Positions 43,865 through 53,848 are shown, counted from the stretch's first letter. The stretch: 64,000 nt of DNA from Enterococcus sp. 5H (GCF_028128615.1 NZ_AMDP01000022.1:180406-244405), one strand, 5' to 3'. Notes: a model not told the origin generated them from the sequence alone. Numbers and translations are program-made.

Positions 43865-44650
43865 TTGAAGGAAATAAAAGTTATTGTTGCTACACACAAG
43901 AAATACGAAATGCCTAAAAATCAACTATATTTACCACTACAAGTAGGAAAGGCAGGTAAAGAGTATTTAGGCTATGAGACAGATGATACAGGGAAGAACA
44001 TATCTGAAAAAAATAGTTTGTACTGCGAGCTAACAGCACTCTATTGGGCATGGAAAAACTTAGATTCTGACTATATAGGTTTGGTTCATTACCGTAGATA
44101 TTTTTCTAAAAGTAGTTTTCCTATGTTTGCAAAAAATAAATATGATCATATTATTTCAGACTCTGATATCACTAGTTTTTTAGCAGAAAATAAAGTAATT
44201 GTCCCTAAAAAGAGAAATTATTATATAGAGTCAATTTATTCTCATTACGCGCACACCCATTATGCTGAACATTTAGATAAGAGTTTAGAAATTATCAAGA
44301 AAAAATATCCGAAATATGAAGCATCTTTTGAATCTGTGATGAAATCGACAAGTGCGCACATGTTTAATATGTTTATAATGAGTAAGGAAAATTTAGACTT
44401 ATACTGTCAGTGGCTATTCGATATTTTATTTGAATTAGAAAACGTTGTAGATATTAGTGAATATTCTGATTTTCAAAAACGTTATTTAGGTAGAGTTAGC
44501 GAAATTTTATTTAATGTCTGGTTAAAAGAAAATACTATTGAGGTAAAAGAGCTGCCGTACTTATATCTTGGAAAAGTAAAAGTTTTTAGTAAAGGAATTA
44601 GCTTTTTAAGAGCTAAGTTTCAAAAGAAAAAGTTTGACAGAAGCTTTTAA
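43865..44650 (+). CDS. DUF4422-family glycosyltransferase
   Basis: 261 residues of the DUF4422 (GT-like) family, known from capsule loci, where several members are galactofuranosyl or other sugar transferases. It shows the motifs VATHKKYEMP, SLYCELTALYWAWKN, and GLVHYRRYFS. TTG start behind AGGGAG. AT-rich, and overlaps the next gene's open frame but not its likely start. Acceptor and donor unknown. Confidence 0.82.
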   Translation: MKEIKVIVATHKKYEMPKNQLYLPLQVGKAGKEYLGYETDDTGKNISEKNSLYCELTALYWAWKNLDSDYIGLVHYRRYFSKSSFPMFAKNKYDHIISDSDITSFLAENKVIVPKKRNYYIESIYSHYAHTHYAEHLDKSLEIIKKKYPKYEASFESVMKSTSAHMFNMFIMSKENLDLYCQWLFDILFELENVVDISEYSDFQKRYLGRVSEILFNVWLKENTIEVKELPYLYLGKVKVFSKGISFLRAKFQKKKFDRSF

Positions 44651-44663
44651 TGAAAGGTCTAGA

Positions 44664-45740
44664 ATGATAGAGAATTTATTTATAAGTATAATTGTTCCGG
44701 TTTTTGGAATAGAAGAGAAAGATTTGAGACGATGTTTACATTCTCTATGCAAACAAACTTATGAAAATTACGAAATTTTATTAGTTGATGATAACAATTA
44801 TGGCGATTATTGTGGCACTATTTGTGATGAATTTGCTGAGACAGAAGATAAAATTAAAGTAATACATCAAGAAAATAGTGGTGTTTCCGCTGCAAGAAAC
44901 AGAGGTATGGAGGAATCAAAGGGCAATTATATTTGTTTTGTAGATCCGGATGACTGGGTTGAAGAAGATATGATTGAGCAGATGACAAAAGCTGTTTACC
45001 AGAGGAACGCTGACCTATATATTTTTTCATCATTTGTCAATTATAAAAACAAAGAAGTAATTAATGATTTTTGGAATAGTACAGAGAAGCAGTTTGTTGG
45101 TAAGGAAAAAGAAAAATTACAGATTCAGTTAATGTCGAAAAAAATGTCCGAGTTTTTTCCAGCTGAAATTGGAATAGGGGTGCCTTGGGCAAAACTCTAT
45201 AAAAAAAATACAATTGAAGAAAATAATCTTCTTTTTGACGTGAAACTAACTAGAATGCAAGATAATATTTTTAACATGTACCTATTTGAATACGCTGAGA
45301 GTGTGAGTTATTCGGATAGTAAATTCTATCATTATAATAAAAATGTGAACAGTGCTACAAACAAAGTAAATAAAAATGTCATTGACTATTTTGAACGTGT
45401 TAATAAAGAAGTCGAGATATTTATTGAGAAATTTAAAAAAGATGACTACTTTAATCAAGCTCTCACTGTGAAAAAGTTAGTGGGAATAAATTCATATTGT
45501 AATTTATACTTTCTTAACGTACAGACAAAAGCAGAGTTTAAAACAAAAGCTACTGAATACAGAAACTTATTGAATAAGAATGACTATCATCAATGTCTTA
45601 AGAAGATTAAATATACAAATTTGACATTAAAAGAAAAAGTTTTTGTTTCTGTTTTGAAAACAAAGAGTTTAAAAATGATGAAATTACTACAACAAATGGA
45701 AAAAGCTTTAAAAAAGCTTAATAAAAAAGAAATAGAGTAA
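44664..45740 (+). CDS. Glycosyltransferase family 2
   Basis: 358 residues. GT-A fold: IIVPVFGIEEKDLRRCLHSLCKQTY and LVDDNNYGD at the start, then the DxD-like metal motif FVDPDDWVEEDM at about 89-100. A long Lys-rich C-terminal helical part (about 230-358) follows. Start at the ATG at 44664 after AAAGG, 14 bases beyond the stop of the preceding gene; an earlier frame overlaps that gene. Sugar and acceptor unknown. Confidence 0.85.
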   Translation: MIENLFISIIVPVFGIEEKDLRRCLHSLCKQTYENYEILLVDDNNYGDYCGTICDEFAETEDKIKVIHQENSGVSAARNRGMEESKGNYICFVDPDDWVEEDMIEQMTKAVYQRNADLYIFSSFVNYKNKEVINDFWNSTEKQFVGKEKEKLQIQLMSKKMSEFFPAEIGIGVPWAKLYKKNTIEENNLLFDVKLTRMQDNIFNMYLFEYAESVSYSDSKFYHYNKNVNSATNKVNKNVIDYFERVNKEVEIFIEKFKKDDYFNQALTVKKLVGINSYCNLYFLNVQTKAEFKTKATEYRNLLNKNDYHQCLKKIKYTNLTLKEKVFVSVLKTKSLKMMKLLQQMEKALKKLNKKEIE

Positions 45741-45766
45741 ATTTTAGATAATGAGAGGTCTTGTTG

Positions 45767-46702
45767 GTGAATTTAGAAAAAAAAGTGACTGCTCTGGTTG
45801 TCACATATAATAGAAAAGAACTGCTCAAAGAGTGTTTAACGGCATTAATAGAGCAAACTTACAGTTTAGACAAAATAATTGTAATTGATAATGATTCCAC
45901 AGATGGAACTGATGAGTATGTTACTCAATTATGCGAGCAAGTTGATAAAATAAATTATTTCAAATTAAATGAAAATCTCGGTGGAGCAGGAGGTTTTTAT
46001 GAAGGAATCAAAAAGTCTTTGGAAAATGACTATGATTTTTTATGGTTGATGGACGATGATACAATTCCCAATAAAGATTCGTTAGAAAACTTAGTTGATG
46101 ATATGCAAACTATTAAAGAAAAAGCTAGTTTTCTAGCCAGCTATGTTTATGGTGTGGAAGGAGAGCCCATGAATGTTCCTAAAATTTCTGATAGAAAGGA
46201 ACAAAACGGTTATCCTTTTTGGTATAAATATCTTGATCAAGGGCTGGTGGAAATTAAGAGTGCTACGTTTGTTTCGTTGTTAATTAAGCGGGAAGCGATT
46301 AATACTGTTGGGCTACCTCTAAAAGAGTATTTTATTTGGGGGGATGACGAAGAGTATACACAGCGCTTAAATAAGTATTTTGGGCCTGGCTATTTTAGCG
46401 GGAACAGCAAAGTTCTACATAAACGATATAATGCTAAAGCTTTAAGTATTAAAGATGAAGAACTAAAAAATAGAATTCCATTATATTTTTATTTCGTAAG
46501 GAACAATCTACTAAACAGAAAAGCGTATGACAAAAAAATAGGAGTATGTTTGTTGTGGGGATCATTCTTTGTTCAATCGATTAGTATTTTATTTTCTCGA
46601 GTAAAATTTAGATTTTCAAAATTTTTAGTGATTCAAAAAGGCTTATGGTCATTTCTGTTTAACTACAAATTGCGGAGAATCTTTAATAACAGGATGAAAT
46701 AA
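45767..46702 (+). CDS. Glycosyltransferase family 2, GlfT-like (candidate galactofuranosyltransferase)
   Basis: About 311 residues. The N-terminal GT2 fold (ALVVTYNRKELLKECL) carries ENLGGAGGFYEGIK at about 68-81 and WLMDDDTIP at about 95-103, both characteristic of the galactofuranosyltransferase/rhamnosyltransferase GlfT-like group. With the glf gene in the same locus, a UDP-Galf donor is plausible. C-terminal hydrophobic segment at about 260-280. Start uncertain: TTG, TTG and GTG occur at 45761, 45764 and 45767; GTG has the best spacing from AGAGG. Confidence 0.82.
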   Translation: MNLEKKVTALVVTYNRKELLKECLTALIEQTYSLDKIIVIDNDSTDGTDEYVTQLCEQVDKINYFKLNENLGGAGGFYEGIKKSLENDYDFLWLMDDDTIPNKDSLENLVDDMQTIKEKASFLASYVYGVEGEPMNVPKISDRKEQNGYPFWYKYLDQGLVEIKSATFVSLLIKREAINTVGLPLKEYFIWGDDEEYTQRLNKYFGPGYFSGNSKVLHKRYNAKALSIKDEELKNRIPLYFYFVRNNLLNRKAYDKKIGVCLLWGSFFVQSISILFSRVKFRFSKFLVIQKGLWSFLFNYKLRRIFNNRMK

Positions 46703-46715
46703 ATTGGAGGGCAAA

Positions 46716-47876
46716 ATGAAGGTATTACTAGAACCAACTTATGTAAACATGACTGGAGCAAACCAATCCATGATTTCACTAATTCAACAACTGAAAAATC
46801 AAGATATAGAATTTTTAGTTGTCGTCCCAAGTGAAGGTCCCTTAAAAGACTTCTTAATCCAAAACCAGATAAACTTTGTCAAAATTATTGGTTATCAATG
46901 GATCTATCAAAAAGGAAATCGAAGTAAGATCATGAGAATGAAAAAGGTTCTGAAAAAAGTACTGAATTTTTATCATGAAATCGCCCTTTTTTTCATACTT
47001 AAAACGCAAAAGTTCGACATCGTTCATATTAATAGTTTCGGTGGAAATTTAGGCTATAAAGCTGCAAAGTGGGGGAAAATTCCAGTAATTTGGCATTTGA
47101 GAGAATTCGTAGAAAAAGATCAAGGGAATCTCTTCTGGAATAAGCAAAAATCATTGGCAGAATTAGAAGATGCAGATTTTCTTATTACTATTTCTCATTC
47201 AATTGATTGCTATTATAGTAATTTAATTAATCATAGTCGAAAGAAAATGATTTACAATGGTTTGGCTATAGATAACCAAGTAGACATGAACATTAATCCT
47301 TTAGAAAATAGAATATGCGTTTTGACTATTGCAGGAGTTGTAGCCGAACATAAAGGTCAAAAAGAGGCAATCTTAGCAATCGATGAATTGGTGAACAACA
47401 AACAACAGACTGATTTTAGGCTGAGGATCGTAGGCGATGATACGAGCACTTTTGCTACTGAAATGAAAGAGTTAGTAAAGCTCAAAAAACTCGATCAATA
47501 TGTTGAATTTACAGGTGTTAAAAATAATCTGAGTGCTATTTGGGATCAAACAGATATTGCCTTAATTTGTTCAAAAGCAGAAGCATTTGGAAGGGTAACT
47601 GTGGAAGCTATGATACTGGGAATTCCTGTTATAGGTTCTAATACAGAAGGGACTAAGGAAATTCTTGATAATGGGAAATATGGAACATTATACAATCAAG
47701 GAGAATTTACTGATTTAGCTAAAAAAATTAAGCTTGTTTATGATAATAGAAAAAGTGTGAAACAAAAATTAACTGATATTCAAAGTTATGCGTATCAAAA
47801 TTATTCAGCCAATAAAACGGCAAATGAAGTATTTAAAATTTATGAAAGAGTCGTAGAAGATGAAAAAAGAGCTTAG
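46716..47876 (+). CDS. Glycosyltransferase family 4
   Basis: 386 residues, GT-B fold. The N-terminal Gly-rich region has TGANQSMISLI and the C-terminal domain the retaining GT4 signature (EAFGRVTVEAMILGIPVIGSNTEGTKEI, about 293-320). Start at ATG 46716 behind GGAGG; the frame runs on upstream without a ribosome site. Overlaps the Wzy gene by 17 bases. Sugar unknown. Confidence 0.88.
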   Translation: MKVLLEPTYVNMTGANQSMISLIQQLKNQDIEFLVVVPSEGPLKDFLIQNQINFVKIIGYQWIYQKGNRSKIMRMKKVLKKVLNFYHEIALFFILKTQKFDIVHINSFGGNLGYKAAKWGKIPVIWHLREFVEKDQGNLFWNKQKSLAELEDADFLITISHSIDCYYSNLINHSRKKMIYNGLAIDNQVDMNINPLENRICVLTIAGVVAEHKGQKEAILAIDELVNNKQQTDFRLRIVGDDTSTFATEMKELVKLKKLDQYVEFTGVKNNLSAIWDQTDIALICSKAEAFGRVTVEAMILGIPVIGSNTEGTKEILDNGKYGTLYNQGEFTDLAKKIKLVYDNRKSVKQKLTDIQSYAYQNYSANKTANEVFKIYERVVEDEKRA

Positions 47877-49014
47877 CTATAGAGAATGGTTGCTATGTAT
47901 AGCAATGTACATATATATTGTTGTATATTTTACTTTTGGTTCTAGCATGTTGAGTGAGGTTTGGAATGTAAAAATATTAACAACATTTACGGAAGTATTT
48001 TTATGCGGGGCTTGTCTAGTGTCATTTATATCTCGTAAAAATAGTGTGTTTAACTATATTTTTTATGCCTTATTAATATCATTGGGTCTGGTAATCTATC
48101 TTAAATCAGATGTTTATTACTTTATTTTGCTAGTAACAATGATTTTTTCAATTGCTAATCTAAAAGAGTTTAATCGATTGGTTAAAGTTTCGTTAATTGG
48201 GCAAATCCAGTCACTACTTGTAGTGATATTACTTTATGCATTTAATTATATTGAAGAGTTTCAGTTGATTAGAGATAGTAAAGTTAGACATTCTTTAGGC
48301 TTTACTCATCCGAATGTTCTAGGAACGTTGCTATTTTCTATGACAATGGCATATTTTTATTTAAGAAGAAATAAACTGAGCTTTGTCGAGATATTCTCCA
48401 GTTACTTATTTGTTTATCTAATCAGTGAAATTACTGGCTCAAGAACTAGTGCAGTTTGTTTATTTATCAGTATTACAGTTCTATTAGTAATTAAAATAAG
48501 CAAAAATTTTAAAATAAGTCGTAAAATTTTTATGATTTATGCATTTTCATTTCCAGTAGCTACTTTTATAAGTTACTATCTTGGAATTTTATATGGAAAA
48601 CAAAATACATTGATTCTAGCGTTGGATAGGCTTTTTTCTAGACGCCTCTATTTTATTAATTGGTTTTTGAATCTATATCCTATAAAACCATTTGGACAAA
48701 AGCTGTTATTTGTTAATTCGAAAGAGGTGGCACTTAATCAATTTGTGAAGGCTGAAATTTTGGACAATTCTTATATTTCCATTATTTTAAGGTTTGGTTT
48801 AGTTTTATTTATTGTCATTGTGTTCGCTAACATGCTACTATCAAAAATTTTAAAAGAAAAAAATATGTTGTATGAATGTGTATTCTTGATATTATTTATT
48901 ATATTTGGTTTTTTCGAAACCTACTATATTTATTTTCAATACAATTTTACAATACTGTTATTCTTCCTAATCATTCAAAAAATTAATAAAAAATCTTTGG
49001 TTGAAGATTCTTAA
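47860..49014 (+). CDS. Polysaccharide repeat-unit polymerase (Wzy-like)
   Basis: 384 residues, 10 or more predicted membrane helices with one large outer loop (about 235-300, containing FSRRLYFINWFLNLYP). Wzy polymerases have no sequence signature; position between glycosyltransferases and the flippase, and the helix pattern, are the evidence. It joins lipid-linked repeat units on the outer face. Very AT-rich. Starts inside the end of the GT4 gene. Confidence 0.75.
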   Translation: MKKELSYREWLLCIAMYIYIVVYFTFGSSMLSEVWNVKILTTFTEVFLCGACLVSFISRKNSVFNYIFYALLISLGLVIYLKSDVYYFILLVTMIFSIANLKEFNRLVKVSLIGQIQSLLVVILLYAFNYIEEFQLIRDSKVRHSLGFTHPNVLGTLLFSMTMAYFYLRRNKLSFVEIFSSYLFVYLISEITGSRTSAVCLFISITVLLVIKISKNFKISRKIFMIYAFSFPVATFISYYLGILYGKQNTLILALDRLFSRRLYFINWFLNLYPIKPFGQKLLFVNSKEVALNQFVKAEILDNSYISIILRFGLVLFIVIVFANMLLSKILKEKNMLYECVFLILFIIFGFFETYYIYFQYNFTILLFFLIIQKINKKSLVEDS

Positions 49015-49027
49015 GTAGAGGAAAGCA

Positions 49028-50491
49028 ATGAAAAAAAATATTATTTACAATTTTGTTTATCAATTATTATTGGCAATATTACCAATAATAACCGCACCGT
49101 ACATTTCTAGAATTTTTGGTCCCGAGTTGCAAGGGGTGTACTCTTATACGTTTTCAATTGTGAATTACTTTTCGTTATTTGTTATGCTGGGACTCAAAAA
49201 CTACGGTAATAGAGCTATCGCTCAGACCAGAAATAATAAAGAACAGTTAAGTAAAACCTTTTTTGAAATCTATATTCTGCAATCCGTTTGCTTTTTGATT
49301 ACTTTAATTGTTTATCTAGGCTATTTTCTTACTGTTTCTTCGAAATATACGACTATCTCATTACTTCAGGTTATCGTTCTATTTTCTTACCTGTTTGATA
49401 TAAGTTGGTTTTTTTACGGTATTGAGCAATTTAAATTTACAATTTTTAGAAATACAATCATTAAGGTAATAACTGTAGGATTCATATTTTTATTTGTAAA
49501 AAGTAGTGAAGATTTTTATGTATATATACTTATAATGTCTCTAAGTATGTTAATTAGTTCGTTATCTCTATGGAGTGTATTGTTTAAAAAAGTTATGGTT
49601 CATAAGGTGACTTTGAATGGTATTCTGAAGCATTTAAAACCGAATTTATTATTATTCATTCCAGTTATTGGAGTTAGCATTTACAAATTATTATCTAAAA
49701 TACTTTTAGGTAGTATGGGCTCAATGTATGATTTGGGTTTGTTCGAGAATGCAGACAAAATTGTTATGATTATCACTGGATTAATTACTTCGGTTGGAGC
49801 AGTGATGTTGCCAAGGTTATCTAATATGGCAGTAAATGGTGAGACGGAAAAAATAAAAAAGATAACCCATCGCACATTAAATATTACTTTTCTATTATCA
49901 TTAGGAATCTCTGCTGGGTTATTTTGTGTGTCTAGTACTTTCCCACTTTGGTTTTTTGGAGAAAAGTTCAAAGAACTAAAATATGTCCTACCTTTTTTAG
50001 GGCTGACCATTCCATTTGTTGCATGGGCAAGTGTTTTACGGACACAGTATCTGATTCCATTAGAGAAAGATAAAGATTACATTGTTTCAATAATGTTAGG
50101 GGCGGGTGTTAATTTACTTAGTAATGTTGTATTGATTACTTATTTTGGAATTTATGGTTCGTTAACTGCCACTCTTCTTACAGAATTCTTTGTCTGTGCG
50201 TATCAAACCTATGCAGTAAGAAAATATTTGCCAGTTAAAGAGTATATTAAAAACAATTCCATATTCTTAATTCCTGCTGTATTGATGGTAGTGATTGTTA
50301 AGGGAATTAGTGGATTTTTACCAGATGATTTATTTATAAAGATGACTGGACAAATATTTATTGGTTTAATAAGCTATATTTTGATGGCAGGAGGCCTTTT
50401 GATCTTTGCCAAAGGGAAATTTATGAGCGAAGAGTATCAACTAGTAACAGTTTTTGCTAGTAAGTATAAGAAAAAATTAAAAAGAAAATAA
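49028..50491 (+). CDS. Repeat-unit flippase (Wzx, MOP superfamily)
   Basis: 487 residues, about 14 membrane helices. The family start NFVYQLLLAILPIITAPYISRIFGPELQGVYSYTFSI (given here in parts: APYISRIFGPE and GVYSYTFS) is diagnostic of Wzx/RfbX. It moves undecaprenyl-diphosphate repeat units across the membrane. Basic C-terminal tail KYKKKLKRK. AGAGGAAAG precedes ATG. Confidence 0.91.
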   Translation: MKKNIIYNFVYQLLLAILPIITAPYISRIFGPELQGVYSYTFSIVNYFSLFVMLGLKNYGNRAIAQTRNNKEQLSKTFFEIYILQSVCFLITLIVYLGYFLTVSSKYTTISLLQVIVLFSYLFDISWFFYGIEQFKFTIFRNTIIKVITVGFIFLFVKSSEDFYVYILIMSLSMLISSLSLWSVLFKKVMVHKVTLNGILKHLKPNLLLFIPVIGVSIYKLLSKILLGSMGSMYDLGLFENADKIVMIITGLITSVGAVMLPRLSNMAVNGETEKIKKITHRTLNITFLLSLGISAGLFCVSSTFPLWFFGEKFKELKYVLPFLGLTIPFVAWASVLRTQYLIPLEKDKDYIVSIMLGAGVNLLSNVVLITYFGIYGSLTATLLTEFFVCAYQTYAVRKYLPVKEYIKNNSIFLIPAVLMVVIVKGISGFLPDDLFIKMTGQIFIGLISYILMAGGLLIFAKGKFMSEEYQLVTVFASKYKKKLKRK

Positions 50492-50508
50492 ATTTTAGGA
50501 GAATTGAG

Positions 50509-51618
50509 ATGTATGATTATTTAGTTGTTGGTTCAGGTTTATTTGGTTCTGTATTTGCCCATGAAGCTGCCAAAAAGGGTAAAAAAATTAAGATTATTGA
50601 AAAAAGAAACCATGTTGCAGGAAATATTTTTACAGAAAATATTAGTGGAATTAATGTTCATACATATGGTGCGCATATTTTTCATACGAGTAACAAAGAA
50701 ATTTGGAACTATGTCAATCAGTTTGCAGAGTTCAATAGCTACATTAATTCACCAATAGCAAATTTTAAAAATGAACTATATAATTTGCCATTCAGTATGA
50801 ATACCTTCAACAAATTGTGGGGAGTAATTACGCCAGGCGAAGCCAAAGAAATGATTGAAAAACAGAAAGCTGTTTTAAAAGGCAAAACGCCAGAAAATTT
50901 AGAGGAGCAAGCAATTTCTTTAGTTGGTATTGATATTTATGAGAAGTTAATCAAAGGATATACGGAAAAACAATGGGGACGCTCATGTACTGAGTTACCT
51001 GCGTTTATCATTAAACGTTTGCCGGTTCGTTTCACCTTCGACAATAATTATTTTAATGATACTTATCAAGGAATCCCTATTGGTGGATATACACAAATAG
51101 TAGAAAAAATGCTGGATCATCCGAATATAGAGGTTCACTTGAAAACCGATTTTTTTGCACATAAAGAGCAATTTGAAAATGAAGCAGAAAAAATAGTTTA
51201 TACTGGTATGATAGATCAATATTTTGATTACCAGTTTGGAGAGTTGGAGTATAGGTCATTAAAATTTGAATCTGAGGAGCTAGAGACGGATAACTATCAA
51301 GGCAATGCTGTGGTAAATTATACAAGTAAAGAAGTTCCATATACTAGAATTATCGAACATAAACATTTTGAATTTGGAGAGCAAGAAAAAACAATTATCA
51401 CTAAAGAATATTCTAAGGAATGGGAAAAAGGTGACGAGCCATATTATCCAGTTAATGATCGTCAGAACACTGAAAGGTTTAACGCGTATTTAAATCTTTC
51501 TAAAGAGCAAAATAAGGTAATTTTTGGTGGAAGATTAGGAATGTATAAATATTATGATATGCATATGGTTATCAATGAAGCATTAAAAATGGCTGAAGCT
51601 GAACTTAGCAACAAGTAA
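50509..51618 (+). CDS. glf: UDP-galactopyranose mutase
   Basis: 369 residues. A flavoenzyme that converts UDP-Galp to UDP-Galf, the donor for galactofuranose-containing polysaccharides. The FAD motif VVGSGLFGSVFAHEA is at about 5-19, followed by the hallmark NHVAGNIFTE, GAHIFHTSNKEIWNYV, and GGRLGMYKYYDMH at about 343-355. Complete. AGGAG precedes the ATG. It is the last biosynthetic gene before the LCP ligase. Confidence 0.95.
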   Translation: MYDYLVVGSGLFGSVFAHEAAKKGKKIKIIEKRNHVAGNIFTENISGINVHTYGAHIFHTSNKEIWNYVNQFAEFNSYINSPIANFKNELYNLPFSMNTFNKLWGVITPGEAKEMIEKQKAVLKGKTPENLEEQAISLVGIDIYEKLIKGYTEKQWGRSCTELPAFIIKRLPVRFTFDNNYFNDTYQGIPIGGYTQIVEKMLDHPNIEVHLKTDFFAHKEQFENEAEKIVYTGMIDQYFDYQFGELEYRSLKFESEELETDNYQGNAVVNYTSKEVPYTRIIEHKHFEFGEQEKTIITKEYSKEWEKGDEPYYPVNDRQNTERFNAYLNLSKEQNKVIFGGRLGMYKYYDMHMVINEALKMAEAELSNK

Positions 51619-51788
51619 ACTCAGTAAATAATTATTCTAAGCAAACTTATTATTAAAGCCAACAAGTATTTAGTTTTTTACATTTATATTACGTTATCAT
51701 GCTAAAATCTTAAATAAGTTGCAGCTTCTCCTAAATTGTGAGAAAATAGATTTCATGAATTATTCTTGCCAAAATGAGGAAGTGTCTT

Positions 51789-52904
51789 ATGAACCTATGG
51801 AAAAAAGTAATACTAACTGCTTTAGGACTAGTTCTTGTCTCAGTTGCAGGGTTTTGCGCTTACGGAATTAAAATGTATTCGGATGCAACGGGTACAGTAA
51901 AAGGTGTATACGAATCAATTGATCGAAGTACAACAAAAAGAGAAACTGCTGTAAACATTGACGCACAAGAACCTTTTTCAGTTTTATTAATGGGAATTGA
52001 TACTGGTGATATGGGGCGTACAGAACAAGGACGTTCTGATACTACAATGGTGGTTACAATTAATCCGAAAGAAAAAAAATCGACTATGATTAGTTTAGAT
52101 CGGGATATTTTAACGGAGATTGTAGGAAATGATACAGAAGATAAGCTAAATCACGCCTATGCTTTTGGTGGCGCTAAAATGGCTATTGATACAGTTGAAA
52201 ATTTATTGGATATTCCAATTGATAATTACGTGTCCATTAACATGAAAGGCTTGAAAGATCTAATTGATGCAGTTGGAGGCATTGAAGTTGACAATACGAT
52301 TGGTGAATTTACATTGGATGGTATTGTTGTTCCTGCTGGTAAAGTCAAGCTAGATGGTACGACTGGATTAGCGTACGCGCGTATGCGAAAAGAAGATCCG
52401 GAAGGTGACATTGGACGTCAACGTCGCCAAAGAGAAGTTGTTGAAAAGATCATGGATAAAATTATTAGTCTAGATGGTCTTACTAAATATAGACAGATTT
52501 TAGATGCAGTAAAAGATAATGTAAAAACTGATTTAACTTGGGATAATATGGTAGATATTCAGAAAAAATATATGCCTGCCTTTAAGAACATAGATTCTTT
52601 ACAACTAGATGGTGAAGGTCAAATGATTAACGAGATTTATTATCAAATTTTAGACCCAACAAAGTTGTATGAAGTACAAACTAATCTTCGAGCTCAACTT
52701 GGCTTGCCTGAGAATAAAGAAATGCAAGCAGTTGATAATAGTAACTATAGTAATTATGGTTATGGAACAGCATATGAAGAAAGTTCCGAAGCATACGGCG
52801 AAACGTATAACTATTATGATCCAAATACCAATACAGATACCTACGTAGATCCTAATGCTGATCCCAATGCTGTTGATAATGGACAGTACACAGGTGGTTA
52901 TTAA
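51789..52904 (+). CDS. LytR-CpsA-Psr (LCP) family polymer ligase
   Basis: 371 residues. One N-terminal helix (about 5-27), then the extracellular LCP domain (about 60-290) with DTGDMGRTEQGRSDTTMVV and LDRD (Mg/phosphate-binding Asp and Arg residues), then GDIGRQRRQREVV. LCP enzymes attach lipid-linked polymers to peptidoglycan. The C-terminal tail (about 311-371) is low in complexity, rich in Asn, Tyr, Gly and Asp. Start at ATG 51789; ATG 51774 lies upstream of the GAGGA ribosome site. In pneumococcus the LCP gene (cpsA) opens the operon; here it follows glf after a 170-base gap. Confidence 0.9.
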   Translation: MNLWKKVILTALGLVLVSVAGFCAYGIKMYSDATGTVKGVYESIDRSTTKRETAVNIDAQEPFSVLLMGIDTGDMGRTEQGRSDTTMVVTINPKEKKSTMISLDRDILTEIVGNDTEDKLNHAYAFGGAKMAIDTVENLLDIPIDNYVSINMKGLKDLIDAVGGIEVDNTIGEFTLDGIVVPAGKVKLDGTTGLAYARMRKEDPEGDIGRQRRQREVVEKIMDKIISLDGLTKYRQILDAVKDNVKTDLTWDNMVDIQKKYMPAFKNIDSLQLDGEGQMINEIYYQILDPTKLYEVQTNLRAQLGLPENKEMQAVDNSNYSNYGYGTAYEESSEAYGETYNYYDPNTNTDTYVDPNADPNAVDNGQYTGGY

Positions 52905-52912
52905 TTAAAATA

Positions 52913-52961
52913 AAAATGAGTAAGATAAAATTCCGAATATTTTATCTTACTCATTTTTTTT
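52913..52961 (+). terminator. Terminator of the polysaccharide locus
   Basis: Perfect 16-bp stem atgagtaagataaaat (52916-52931) / attttatcttactcat (52939-52954), 7-nt loop, eight T's. Confidence 0.93.
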
Positions 52962-53000
52962 ATTTTATATAAATTTTCACTAGAAATCTTTTTGTTATGG

Positions 53001-53009
53001 TGTTATAAT
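53001..53009 (+). promoter_or_regulatory. nagB extended -10 promoter
   Basis: TGTTATAAT (53001-53009), an extended -10. No good -35. Confidence 0.6.
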
Positions 53010-53048
53010 TGGACTATACCAAAATTGAATATAAAGGAGTAATTTATA

Positions 53049-53750
53049 ATGGAAATCATAAAAGTTGCTAATGCTGCAGAAGGTGGAAAAAAAGCATTTG
53101 AATTAATCAAAGAAGGTATGAACAATGGTGCAAAAGTTTTAGGGCTTGCAACAGGAAGCACACCAGAAACACTATACAAAGAAATGACAGCAAGTGATTT
53201 AGATTTTACACATATGACATCTGTAAACTTAGATGAGTATGTTGGCTTAGGCGGAGAAGACGCACAAAGCTATCGTTACTTCATGAACGATCAACTTTTC
53301 TCTAAAAAGCCATTTAAAGAAACATTTGTACCAAACGGAAAAGCTGAAGACTTAGCTGCTGAGTGTAAACATTATGAAAGTATTATTGACGGTAACCCGA
53401 TTGATATTCAAATCTTAGGAATTGGTCAAAATGGACATATTGGTTTTAACGAGCCAGGAACACCACTTGATAGTTTAACTCATGTTGTTGAATTAACAGA
53501 GTCTACAATCAATGCGAATAAACGTTATTTCGATAAAGTAGAAGATGTACCAACAAGAGCAGTTTCGATGGGAATTGGTTCAATCATGAAAGGTAAAAAA
53601 ATGATTTTAATGGCTTATGGAGAAGCTAAAGCCGATGCCATTAAAGGAATGATTGATGGGCCAGTCTCTGTTGATTTACCTGCGAGTGCTCTACAAAACC
53701 ATTCAGATGTTGTTGTAATTATTGATGAAGCAGCAGCAAGTAAACTATAA
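53049..53750 (+). CDS. nagB: Glucosamine-6-phosphate deaminase
   Basis: 233 residues. NagB converts glucosamine-6-phosphate to fructose-6-phosphate and ammonia, feeding amino sugars into glycolysis and opposing cell-wall precursor synthesis. Motifs: TGSTPETLY at about 36-44, NLDEYVGL, and [14 protein letters not shown] with the catalytic Asp/His group (about 125-138). AAAGGAG precedes the ATG. A lone gene with a terminator. Confidence 0.96.
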   Translation: MEIIKVANAAEGGKKAFELIKEGMNNGAKVLGLATGSTPETLYKEMTASDLDFTHMTSVNLDEYVGLGGEDAQSYRYFMNDQLFSKKPFKETFVPNGKAEDLAAECKHYESIIDGNPIDIQILGIGQNGHIGFNEPGTPLDSLTHVVELTESTINANKRYFDKVEDVPTRAVSMGIGSIMKGKKMILMAYGEAKADAIKGMIDGPVSVDLPASALQNHSDVVVIIDEAAASKL

Positions 53751-53770
53751 TTTAATCGTTAAATTTTAAG

Positions 53771-53812
53771 AGATGGTGATAAAGCTCAATGAGTTTTATT
53801 ACTATCTTTTTT
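53771..53812 (+). terminator. nagB terminator
   Basis: 17-bp stem with three G-U pairs (53771-53787 with 53791-53807) and a 3-nt loop, then T6. Confidence 0.88.
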
Positions 53813-53839
53813 CATGTAAGCACTCCAAGTCCTAATTAG

Positions 53840-53848
53840 TGCTATAAT
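53840..53848 (+). promoter_or_regulatory. Extended -10 promoter of the MgtC-family gene
   Basis: TGCTATAAT (53840-53848), directly upstream of AGGAGG and the ATG at 53878. Confidence 0.65.

Noticed and set aside
53771..53848. A riboswitch between nagB and the MgtC gene
   Set aside because: The only structure is a simple terminator hairpin followed by a promoter; an Mg2+ riboswitch would be longer and lie inside the MgtC leader.
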